In this document: positions 20,213 through 28,074 of the stretch, one piece after another
How the letters are laid out: the number at the start of each line of letters is the position of its first letter
Position numbering within the stretch: the first letter of the stretch is position 1
Source: MFD04580-c1 sp963702995
GTDB lineage: Bacteria > Planctomycetota > Phycisphaerae > Tepidisphaerales > Tepidisphaeraceae
Length of the DNA: 64,000 nucleotides
Reading direction: 5' to 3'
NCBI GenBank assembly: GCA_963702995.1
Contig: OY969783.1
Span: forward strand, 6,138,001-6,202,000
Notes under the pieces: model-generated
The model's input: the letters and a program-made list of their open reading frames with translations, nothing else
Database searches by the model: none
What the model was told of the DNA's origin: nothing
Position numbers and translations under genes: made by a program

Positions 20213-20620
20213 TTACGCCAGGAGGTCTTCGGCGAGTTGCATGAACGTGTCGCGGCCCCACTGCACGCGAATCGGAACGTTTGAATCGGTGACAATACGC
20301 CAGTTCGGGCCGCCGCCGATCAGCTTTACCCGGCTCAGCGTCGGGTAGGCCTCAAGGTCAACGCGGCCACCTCCATCCCCGCCCTGATTGAACGCGATTG
20401 GCTCCACCAGTAGCTCGCCAGCTCCGAGCTCGATTCTTAAACTGCTCACCTCGTAGGGCCCAAGTCGCTTTTCCGTGAGGGTCTTGGGCGTGCGGCTGAC
20501 AACCCATCCCTCCTCTTGCGACCACTGCGCAATCTGCGACACCAGGGCCTCAACCTCGGCCACCCATACGCCGCGCTGCTTTTCAAGCGTTGCGGCGTCG
20601 ATCAGTATGCTTTGCGTCAT
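20213..20620 (-). CDS. Conserved hypothetical protein, partner of the HEPN-like gene
   Basis: 135 residues, probably cytoplasmic, without signal or membrane segments. An N-terminal helix (LEKQRGVWVAEVEALVSQIAQW) is followed by a compact beta-rich domain: VSRTPKTLTEKRLGPYEVS, LRIELGAGELLVEPIAF, RVDLEAYPTLSRVKLIGG, RIVTDSNVPIRVQWGRDTF. I recognise the pattern as a recurring hypothetical family but cannot assign a function. Its stop is one base from the ATG of the HEPN-like gene, so the pair looks like one transcription and translation unit. That arrangement suits a toxin-antitoxin or defence pair, but this is inference from order and size alone. Confidence 0.75.
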   Translation of the reverse strand: MTQSILIDAATLEKQRGVWVAEVEALVSQIAQWSQEEGWVVSRTPKTLTEKRLGPYEVSSLRIELGAGELLVEPIAFNQGGDGGGRVDLEAYPTLSRVKLIGGGPNWRIVTDSNVPIRVQWGRDTFMQLAEDLLA

Positions 20621-20723
20621 ATCCAGACTCTCCGATCACAGCCTGTTAATCATAGCGATAGCGTCAATGGGCGACCAAACAGGAGGGGGCCCCCGGTCCC
20701 GGGAAGCTTTCAGTCGGGCCCTT

Positions 20724-21746
20724 TCACACTTCCCGGTCCACGGCGGTCGCGATGCGGCCGATCGCCTTCATCATCTCCTCGAACATCTTTGGGGTGATGG
20801 ATTGGGCGCCGTCGGTGAGGGCGTGCTCGGGGTCGTTATGGACCTCAATGATCAGGCCATCGGCGCCGGCGGCCACGGCGGCGCGGCACATGCTGTCAAC
20901 GAGGTGGCTTTTGCCGGTCCCCTGGCTGGGGTCAACGATGACGGGAAGGTGGCTGACCCGCTGCAACTCCGGGACGGCCGCCAGGGCGAGGGTGTTCCGG
21001 ACGTAGTCCTCGTAGGTGCGGATGCCCCGCTCGCAGAGCATGACGTTGGAGTTCCCCTTGGCCATGATGTACTCGGCCGCGAGGAGGAACTCTTCGAGGG
21101 TAGCGCTCATGCCGCGCTTCAGGAGGACGGGCTTGCTCTGCTCGCCGCAGGCGTTGAGCAGGTTGAAGTTCTGCATGTTCCGCGCGCCCACCTGGAGGAC
21201 GTCGGCGTACTTGGCGACCAGCGGCACCTGCTCGACGGCCATCACCTCGGTGACAACGGCCAGCCCCGTCTCCTGGCGGGCCAGGGCGAGCAGTTCGAGC
21301 CCCTTTTCCGCCAGGCCCTGGAACGAGTAGGGGTTGGTCCGCGGCTTGAACGCCCCGCCGCGCAGGCCCACCGCGCCGGCGGCCTTGACGGCGTGGGCGG
21401 TCTCCAGGAGCTGCGCCTTGTTCTCGACGCTGCACGGCCCGGCGATCACGGCGATTTTCTTCCCGCCGACCCGCGCCAGCGGGTTGTCCCCCATCGGGAC
21501 GACCGAGCGCTCCTTCTTGATCTCCTTCGAGGCCATCTTGTACGGGGCGAGGATGGGGACGACCTTCTCTACGCCTTCCACCGTTTCGAAGACGGTGCGG
21601 TCCTTGAACCGATCGTTGCCGATGACGGCGACCACCGTCCGCTCGGTCCCGACGATGACATGCTCTTTAAGGCCCATTTCCCGAACCAGCCGCGTGACGT
21701 GCTCCGCCTGTGCCGCCGTGGAGCCGGGTTTCATGACTACGATCAT
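20724..21746 (-). CDS. aroF: 3-deoxy-7-phosphoheptulonate (DAHP) synthase, type I beta
   Basis: 340 residues. Condenses phosphoenolpyruvate with erythrose 4-phosphate, the first step of the shikimate pathway. Residues 1-~85 form a ferredoxin-like regulatory domain (MIVVMKPGSTAAQAEHVTRL) found in type I beta enzymes. The barrel follows with IAVIAGPCSVE, GAFKPRTNPYSFQG, PVLLKRGMSATLEEFLLAAEY, LPVIVDPSQGTGK and DGLIIEVHNDPE. SD-like AAGGAGAG precedes the ATG. It stands alone; no other aromatic gene is adjacent, and trpB is 16 kb away. Upstream lies a Phe-rich leader peptide and an intrinsic terminator (see separate entries), suggesting control by aromatic amino acid supply in addition to the regulatory domain. 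Confidence 0.95.
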   Translation of the reverse strand: MIVVMKPGSTAAQAEHVTRLVREMGLKEHVIVGTERTVVAVIGNDRFKDRTVFETVEGVEKVVPILAPYKMASKEIKKERSVVPMGDNPLARVGGKKIAVIAGPCSVENKAQLLETAHAVKAAGAVGLRGGAFKPRTNPYSFQGLAEKGLELLALARQETGLAVVTEVMAVEQVPLVAKYADVLQVGARNMQNFNLLNACGEQSKPVLLKRGMSATLEEFLLAAEYIMAKGNSNVMLCERGIRTYEDYVRNTLALAAVPELQRVSHLPVIVDPSQGTGKSHLVDSMCRAAVAAGADGLIIEVHNDPEHALTDGAQSITPKMFEEMMKAIGRIATAVDREV

Positions 21747-21818
21747 CGACGCTCTCCTTGAGTCCGCGGGACAGGCGCGACCCTCGCGCGGCCCGTCCGG
21801 ATGAAAGACTCATCCAAT

Positions 21819-21851
21819 GAAAAAAGCCCCAGGACCGCGTCCTGAGGCTTG
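21819..21851 (-). terminator. Attenuator terminator upstream of aroF
   Basis: On the minus strand an 11-base stem with one mismatch (AGCCTCAGGAC with GTCCTGGGGCT, loop GCG) is followed directly by six T. It lies 73 bases upstream of the aroF start, inside the leader, so it would stop transcription before the gene. Confidence 0.85.
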
Positions 21852-21955
21852 GAAGTTCGCACCGTTTGATGCCGGCCAGCTCAGAACGCGACGCTTCGGG
21901 GCGGATAAAACCCGCCAAACCAAAACCCGAAGCTCGCGAAGCGGTTGCCGGACAT
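21837..21955 (-). promoter_or_regulatory. Ribosome-mediated transcription attenuator of aroF
   Basis: Three alternative pairings can be drawn on the minus strand. The leader-peptide region folds as GCTTCGGG (21926-21933) with CCCGAAGC (21893-21900), with an inner GGCGG/CCGCC stem. The segment GCGTTCTGAG (21880-21889, overlapping the leader stop codon) pairs with CTCAGGACGC (21837-21846, the 5' arm of the terminator), ten pairs with one G-U. The terminator itself is the third. This is the layout of trp/phe-type attenuators: a ribosome stalled on aromatic codons frees the second segment to form the antiterminator. Seen directly: sequences and pairings. Inferred: regulation. Confidence 0.72.
21881..21955 (-). 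CDS. Aromatic-rich leader peptide of aroF
   Basis: 24-codon open frame, ATG at 21955 to TGA at 21881-21883. The peptide begins MSGNRF and continues ASFGFWFGGFYPP, then RSVAF. Six Phe, one Trp and one Tyr make one third of the residues, clustered at positions 6-17. No strong ribosome binding site is visible (GGTGG lies further upstream than usual). The position ahead of a DAHP synthase gene and an intrinsic terminator is what gives this short frame meaning. Confidence 0.7.
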   Translation of the reverse strand: MSGNRFASFGFWFGGFYPPRSVAF

Positions 21956-22028
21956 ATCGTGGGGATTTTACCACCGAGGCGAGTCAAAGCAACGGTGAGG
22001 CAATCTTTGAAGCGGTTTTCGTTCCGAA

Positions 22029-22082
22029 ACGCAGGGCGTGGTTCACGACGCCCCCGCGTGATGGAGCGTGGTAAACCGCGCC
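22029..22082. repeat. Imperfect inverted repeat, family C, copy 1
   Basis: Arms GGGCGTGGTTCACGACG and CGTGGTAAACCGCGCCC are imperfect inverses around CCGCGTGATGGAG. A related element with the same orientation and core (CCGCGTGA) is at 36447-36512. Confidence 0.65.
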
Positions 22083-22235
22083 CAACATCTGGTTCGGCGC
22101 CTTCGACCATTTGAGTCGCCGGCCCCAGAGTGGCCGGTTTTTTCTGATGGGCACTCTTCTATCGCCCTGAAACTTCCCGTAGCATTGCGGAACCAACCAC
22201 CGCGCCACAGGCCAGGAAGGACCAGGGACGCAGGA

Positions 22236-22784
22236 ATGTTCGGCTTCGGCAAACGGGAAGACCAGGCCGGAGCCGCGAACGAAGCCGGCCCGACGGTCAG
22301 CACCCGATTCTGCACCGACAAGTTCAACGGGAAGTACCCGCACGTCGGCCTGTATGACTGCCGTGAGCGCAAGGTGTGGGTCTGCAAGCCCCTTGGCGGG
22401 CAGGCGATCCGCACCTCCCACGCCCGCCTGATCACCGGCGCCGACAACGCGACCAGCACCGTCTGGAAGGACCGCTTCCTTTGCTTCTGGTTCTATACGC
22501 CCAACACCGGCGAAGGGTACATCCACGGCTACCCCATTGACTGGGAAGAGGCGCACCTGCTTGTGCGCATCGACCCCAACTGGGACTACGAGCGCCAGCA
22601 ACTGATCCCGACGGAACTCGAAGACCGCGTGAATGAAAACCTGGAGCGGCAGTTCAAGCATGGCGATCGGATCTTCGACTTCTTCCGAAGCTCGCCCATC
22701 AAGTACCCGTTCAGCCTGCATTTCATCGGACAGCGGGCGGCCGATTCGGTCTTTTACGTTCGGCGCAACGAAGCCAGCGCCTGA
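22236..22784 (+). CDS. Hypothetical protein
   Basis: 182 residues from ATG 22236. I do not recognise a family. An N-terminal MFGFGKRED and low-complexity stretch (residues 1-20) is followed by an alpha/beta domain: RFCTDKFNGKYPHVGLYDC, VWVCKPLGGQAIRTSHARL, DRFLCFWFYTPNTGEGYIH, GYPIDWEEAHLLVRIDPNW, ending FSLHFIGQRAADSVFYVRRN. No signal peptide or membrane segment, so probably cytoplasmic. There is no obvious operon partner: aroF is divergent and glgP follows on the same strand after 335 bases. The ATG-proximal AGGA overlaps the usual spacing, so the start is only likely. Confidence 0.6.
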   Translation: MFGFGKREDQAGAANEAGPTVSTRFCTDKFNGKYPHVGLYDCRERKVWVCKPLGGQAIRTSHARLITGADNATSTVWKDRFLCFWFYTPNTGEGYIHGYPIDWEEAHLLVRIDPNWDYERQQLIPTELEDRVNENLERQFKHGDRIFDFFRSSPIKYPFSLHFIGQRAADSVFYVRRNEASA

Positions 22785-23119
22785 CGACGCCGGCGCCGAT
22801 AGCAAGCAGGCGGACGGCTCGAACGCCTTGAAGCTATTTTGCGTTTGGAATACAAACTGGCCCGGAGCACCAACGCGGCCGGCCGGTTCCGGCGACTCAA
22901 TACCGCGACGCTCCCCGCGCAGTGGGGGCTTTTACTCGGACCGAATGCCCTGACTCGGAAAACCCGACGTTGACCTCGGCGAGCGGGTCGCCAGGTGGAC
23001 GCGCCGCGCGTGCGGCCCAAATGGCTTGAGCGCAACAACTCGCTCTTGCGGCCACGCTCTTTTTTGGCACGCTTTCCCGGGCCTCTACTCTTCTAACCGC
23101 CGAAACGAAAGTGATCGTC
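22785..23119. other. Intergenic region upstream of glgP
   Basis: No supportable gene, RNA or repeat is visible. It probably contains the glgP promoter, but I see no convincing -35/-10 pair. Confidence 0.4.
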
Positions 23120-25698
23120 ATGGCTGATATCGTCGCGCCGAATGTTCGCACGTTCCAGGTCTTTCCTGACGTGCCCGCCACACTGCAACCGCTCGTCGAA
23201 CTGGCGCAGAACCTCTGGTGGGTCTGGAACCCCGACGCCGTGGAGCTTTTCCGTCGGCTCGACCGGAAGCTCTGGGAAGATGTCTACCACAACCCCGTCA
23301 AGATGCTTGGCGTCATCGAGCAGTCCAAGCTTGCGGCGGCCGCCAAGGACGAAGGGTATCGGGCGCACATGCAGCGGGTGTACGCGAGCTTTCGCGCCCA
23401 CATCGACGGCAAGGGGTGGTTCAAGGACGCGCACGGCGACAAGGGGAAGCTCACCGTCGCTTACTTCTCGGCCGAGTTTGGCCTGCACGAATCGCTCCCG
23501 ATCTATTCCGGCGGCCTGGGCATCCTCGCCGGCGACCATCTCAAGAGCGCCAGTGAGCTCTCACTCCCGCTTGTGGCGGTCGGCCTGCTCTATCGCAACG
23601 GGTACTTCCAGCAGTACCTCTCGGCCGACGGCTGGCAGCAGGAAGCCTACCCCGAGCTCGATTTCTACAACCTCGCCGTGGACATGCTCCGCAACGACGA
23701 CGGCACGCCGGTGCGCGTCCGGGTTGACATGCCGGAGAACCCGGTCTTCTGCAACGTCTGGCGGGCTAATGTCGGCCGCGTCCCGCTCTATTTGATGGAC
23801 ACCAACATCGCGGAGAACTCCCCTTCGGACCGGGAGATCACCAGCCGCCTGTACGGCGGCGGCACCGAGATGCGGATCAAGCAGGAGATCGTGCTCGGCA
23901 TCGGCGGCGTCCGCGCCTGACCGCGCTCGGCGTCACGCCGACGGTCTTCCACATGAATGAGGGCCACTCCGCCTTCCTGGCGCTGGAGCGGATCCGCGTC
24001 ATCCTCGCCTCGCCGGAAGGGAGCAAGCTGAGCTTTGACGAAGCCCGGCAGCTCGTCATGGCCACCAACGTCTTCACCACCCACACGCCGGTGCCGGCGG
24101 GGATCGACTTCTTCGCCCCCGACCTCATGATCCGGTACTTCCGGTCGTATTACCCTTCGCTCAAGCTGGATGAAGACGGCTTCCTCGCCCTCGGCCGCGA
24201 AGAGGTCACCAACCGCAAGCAGGGCTTCTCGATGGCCGTCGCCGCGATTCGGCTGGCCGACAGCATCAACGGCGTCAGCGCGCTCCACGGCGATGTCTCG
24301 CGGAAGATGTGGCACAACCTCTGGCCGCAGGTCCCCCCGGACGAAGTCCCGATCCGACACGTGACCAACGGCATCCACGTCCGCACCTGGCTCTCGCCCG
24401 ACATCGCCTACACGCTTGACCGCTACCTCTCCGAAGGGTGGATGAGCAAGCCCGCCGACTGGAGCGCCTGGGAAGACATCGCGCAGATCCCCGACGAAGA
24501 GCTCTGGCGCGCCCACGAACGCGGCCGCGAGCGCCTCGTGAGCTGGGCCCGCCACCAGTTGAAGGAACAACTCACCAAGCGCGGCGCATCCTATGACGAC
24601 ATCTCTCTGGCCGAGCAGGTGCTGGACCCCGAAGCGCTGACGATCGGCTTCGCGCGCCGCTTCGCCACCTACAAGCGCGGCACGCTCCTGCTGCGGGACT
24701 TGGATCGCGTGAAGCGCCTGCTCGAGGACACCAAGCGGCCGATCCAGTTCATCTTCGCCGGCAAGGCCCACCCCGCCGACCAGGAAGGCAAGGAGTTGAT
24801 CAAGAACATCGTCAACTTCGCCCGCGACCCGGCCGTGCGGCGCCGCGTCGTCTTCCTCGAGAACTACGACATGAACGTCGCCCGCTACCTGGTGCAGGGC
24901 GTCGATGTCTGGCTGAACACGCCGCGCCGCCCCTATGAGGCGTCGGGCACCAGCGGCATGAAGGCGGCCGCCAACGGCGTGCTGAACTGCTCGATCCTGG
25001 ATGGCTGGTGGGTTGAGGGGTACAGCAACGATGTCGGCTGGGCGATCGGCCGCGGTGAGAACTACTCGGACCCCGGCTACCAGGACCACGTCGAGAGCAT
25101 GGCGCTGTACGACCTGCTCGAAAAGCAGATCATCCCGCTTTTCTACGCCCGCGGCGTGGACAACCTGCCGCGCGAGTGGACGCAGCGGATGAAGAATTGC
25201 ATGCGGAAGCTCGCGCCGATCTTCAATACCAACCGCATGGTCCGGAACTACGCCGAGATGTTCTACATCCCCGCGCTGGATCGGGGCGAACTGCTCCGAG
25301 CGGACAACCTGTCGCGCGCCATCGCCCTGGCCCACGCGAAGGACGCGCTCCGGCACAAATGGGGCGGGATCAAGATTGTCGGCGTCCACACCAGCGGCAA
25401 CGGCCACTTCAAAGTAGGCGAGGCGATGCAGGTTGAAGCCATGGTGGACCTCCCCGGCGTTGACCCGAAGGACCTGACGGTCCAGCTTTACGCCGGCCCG
25501 ACCAGCGCCCGGGGCGAGATCGAGCAGCCGCAGGCCCTGGTCATGAAGCACGTGAAAGGGCTGGCGCCTGACCGGCACCTGTTTGTCGGCCAGATCGAGT
25601 GCCGCACCAGCGGCCGCCAGGGCTTCGCCGTCCGCATCCTGCCCGGCAACCCCGACCTGGCGACCCCGTTCGAACCGGGCCTGATCGCCTGGAACTGA
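23120..25698 (+). CDS. glgP: Alpha-glucan phosphorylase, GT35 (frameshift)
   Basis: About 860 residues. Releases glucose 1-phosphate from glycogen or maltodextrin using pyridoxal phosphate. The N-terminal DUF3417 domain (LQPLVELAQNLWWVWNPDAVE) marks the alpha-glucan family phosphorylases typical of thermophiles and planctomycetes. Catalytic regions include YFSAEFGLHESLPIYSGGLG, FHMNEGHSAFLALERI, TIGFARRFATYKRG, and the PLP site in ASGTSGMKAAANGVLNCS. The frame breaks at about 23918: GIGGVRA runs into TGA, while the next frame continues LTALGVTPTVFHMNEGHS. One C appears to be missing from CCC. GTG at 23111 is an alternative start. A strong terminator follows at 25721. Confidence 0.93.
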
Positions 25699-25720
25699 TT
25701 CGGCGGAATTGGATCGCAGC

Positions 25721-25789
25721 GCCCGCACGGGGAGCCATCAATCGACATGAACTGTCGGTTGATCCCAGGCCCCCGTGCGGGCTCTTTTT
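25721..25789 (+). terminator. Intrinsic terminator of glgP
   Basis: Stem GCCCGCACGGGG (25721-25732) with CCCCGTGCGGGC (25771-25782), followed by TCTTTTTG. The loop carries a second hairpin (ATCAATCGACA with TGTCGGTTGAT). It is placed 22 bases after the glgP stop. Confidence 0.9.
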
Positions 25790-25790
25790 G

Positions 25791-25861
25791 TACCGGGCAT
25801 ACTCCGTGTGCCGTGGCCGAGCGACGCGAAAAGCGGACGGAACACGGAGTGTGCCTGCTAC
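25791..25861. repeat. Nested-palindrome repeat, family B, copy 4 (degenerate left arm)
   Basis: Left arm GGGCATACTCCGTGTGCCGT is diverged. Right arm ends ACACGGAGTGTGCCTGCTAC, matching the DUF4139-associated copies. It lies between the convergent glgP and GlcD genes. Confidence 0.75.
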
Positions 25862-25870
25862 AAGGCCCGT

Positions 25871-27336
25871 CTACTGTGGCACGTTTCGCCGCGGCTGAAA
25901 AAGCGTGAGCTTCACATGGTCGCTGGGGATGAGCTTCCCCGCGTTGATTCGATCGCCCGGGTCGAAGGCGCGTTTGACGGCGGCGAAATGCCCCATCGTC
26001 GCGGCGTCGAACTGGTATGGCATCAGGTGGAGTTTCTCGATGCCGACGCCGTGTTCGCCCGTCACCGTTCCTCCAACGTCAACGCAGTATTTGAGGACTT
26101 CTTCGGCGGCCGCCAGGGTGTTGCGGACCTGGTCGTCGTCTTTGTCGTCGTAGAGGAAGACGGGATGAATATTGCCGTCGCCGGCATGGAAGGCGCTGGG
26201 GATTTTCAGGCCGTAGCGGTGGCCGATCTCACTGATCCGCTGAAGGACCTCGGCCAGCTTGCTGCGCGGGACGCACGCGTCCTGAGTGCAATAGCTACGG
26301 CTGATGCGGCCGAGGGCGCCGAACGCGCTCTTCCTCGCTTTCCACAACGCGGCGCGACGGGCGGGGTCTTTCGAGTGGTCGGTCCGGATCGCGGAATGGC
26401 GGCCGCAGATTTCGACGATCTGGCCCACCTGCTGGTCGAGCAACGCGTCGATCCCGTCCAGCTCGATGAGGATCAGGGCCTGAGCGCCGCGATACCCCAG
26501 CGCGAACGCATCTTCAACGGCTTCGACCATCGCGCCGTCCATCATCTCCAGCGCCGCGGGCAGCATGCCGGCGGCGATCACGTCGCTGACGGCGTTGCAG
26601 GCATCGGCCGTGGTTGCGAAAGTCGCCACGAGGGTCCGGAAACTTCGCGCTCGGGGCGAGAGCCGAACCCTCACCTTCGTGATGACCCCCAGTGTCCCTT
26701 CGCTGCCACAGAGCAGGCCGGGGAGATCGAAAGCACCGCTTCGAAGCAGCCGTCCCGCGCCCCCAGATCGACCCGCTCGCCATCCGGCAGGACCACTTCG
26801 ACGCCCAGCACATGGTTGCTGGAAACGAAATCCTTCAGTGTGTGGATGCCGCCGGCGTTCGTCGCGGCGTTTCCGCCGACAGTGCTGGCGCGTTGACTCG
26901 ATGGGTCCGGAGCGAAGTGAAAGCCCGCGCCGCCAGGCAGAGCGGACACCGCGTCGGACAACTGGATGTTCCGCACGCCCGCCTCGACAAGGGCGAAGCG
27001 GTTGACAAGGTCGATCTGAAGGACCCGGTTCAGCCGCGTCGTCGAGACGATGACGCCGTTCTCAAACCCGACGCATCCGCCCGCAAGGCCCGTCCCGGAG
27101 CCGCGGGGGACAATCTGTGCGCCGGATGCGGCGATGATTTTTACGACAGCGACGACCTGTTCAGGCGTCGTCGGGAACACAACGGCCGCCGGGCGAGCCT
27201 TGGCGATCGTGAACCCGTCCGACTCGTAGACGAACAGCCCGCCCGGGTCGGTCAGGACGCTCCCCGGCGGCACGGCGGCCGATAACGCATCAGACAGACG
27301 GTCCCAAAGCATCGCCGGATTGTGGATCGGCACCAC
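25871..27336 (-). CDS. glcD: FAD-linked oxidase, glycolate/lactate oxidase subunit GlcD type (frameshift)
   Basis: About 485 residues, the usual GlcD length. Oxidises a 2-hydroxy acid such as glycolate or D-lactate using FAD. The FAD-binding domain has VVFPTTPEQVVAVVKI, QIVPRGSGTGLAGGCVG and PDPSSQRASTVGGNAATNAGG. The C-terminal domain has FHAGDGNIHPVFLYDD and GGTVTGEHGVGIEKL. The frame breaks near 26720 at a GGCC/CCCC run (LSISP, then in the next frame LLCGSEGTLGVITKVRVRL), consistent with one missing base. No GlcE or GlcF genes are adjacent, so the partner electron carrier is not here. Start may be the Met at residue 9. Exact substrate unknown. Confidence 0.88.
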
Positions 27337-27362
27337 CCGGCTGTCACGCGCCGCTCAACCAA

Positions 27363-27438
27363 CGTAAAAGGGTCAGAAGGTATTTCCGTGGCATGCAGCC
27401 AAAAGTTCGCGGCGGGAATACCTTCTGACCCTTTTACG
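27363..27438. repeat. Perfect 22-bp inverted repeat, family D
   Basis: Arms CGTAAAAGGGTCAGAAGG plus TATT (27363-27384) and their exact complement (27417-27438) enclose 32 bases. Only one copy in the window. The shape suits a REP-type palindrome rather than a terminator, because no T run follows either arm outward. Confidence 0.75.
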
Positions 27439-27608
27439 GTTGCGGATTGAGGTTCGGGCGGCGGAAAGCGCTAATCCGTTGCGTTGGGGCCGCCGATGTT
27501 GGACAGCCGGGCCGTTTTCGTCACAATGCGGGGCCGCGTTCGGGCCAGCGCCCGACGGCTTTTTCCCTCCGGATGTAGCGCCCGGAGGGGCACTTGAAAG
27601 GGACCACC

Positions 27609-27935
27609 ATGGCAGAAGAGATCACGACGCAACAGGGTGAACAACAGGGTGTTCAGCTCGTCCTCGACGAGCGCGAGCTCCGGACCAGCTTCTCCAACGC
27701 CTACCGAATCCATACGACGGCGGAAGAAGTGGTCCTGGACTTTGGCTTTAACATGGCCAACCCCAATCCCCAGGGCGGCCAGCAGCAGCTTCTGTTCAAG
27801 GTGACCGAGCGGATCATCATGAGCTACCCGAACGTGAAGCGCCTCGCGGGCTCGCTCGTCCAGCTCGTCAAGCGGTACGAGCAGCAGTTCGGTGAGATCC
27901 CCACGAACCCCGCCGGCCGCCCCGGCCCCCGGTGA
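27609..27935 (+). CDS. DUF3467 domain protein
   Basis: 108 residues from ATG 27609, with GAAAGGGA upstream. The sequence VQLVLDERELRTSFSNAYRI, TTAEEVVLDFGFNM and VTERIIMSYPNVKRLAGSL is the DUF3467 pattern. A short Gln-rich N-terminus (TTQQGEQQG) and a Pro/Gly-rich tail surround it. This small cytoplasmic family is widespread in planctomycetes and relatives, and its function is unknown. The gene is monocistronic, ending at the hairpin at 27957, and convergent with the amt genes. Confidence 0.88.
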   Translation: MAEEITTQQGEQQGVQLVLDERELRTSFSNAYRIHTTAEEVVLDFGFNMANPNPQGGQQQLLFKVTERIIMSYPNVKRLAGSLVQLVKRYEQQFGEIPTNPAGRPGPR

Positions 27936-27956
27936 CAAACAACATCCCGTTTCCAT

Positions 27957-28010
27957 GAAGCCGCGCGATGACGCCCAGCCCGGCACAGTCGTCGCGCGGC
28001 TTCTCTCTGA
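27957..28010. terminator. Likely bidirectional terminator hairpin
   Basis: GAAGCCGCGCGA and TCGCGCGGCTTC form a 12-13 base stem between the DUF3467 gene and the convergent amt gene. TTCTCTCT follows on the plus strand. T content is modest, so efficiency is uncertain. Confidence 0.6.
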
Positions 28011-28074
28011 TGGCGAATGCCAAGCGCGCTCATCGGGCCGACCCCAAGCCCTGCCCCTCCTGGCCGCCGGATCT

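Noticed and set aside
21667..22110. T-box or other riboswitch for aroF
   Set aside because: No T-box sequence or specifier stem is visible. The aromatic leader peptide and overlapping hairpins explain the region better.
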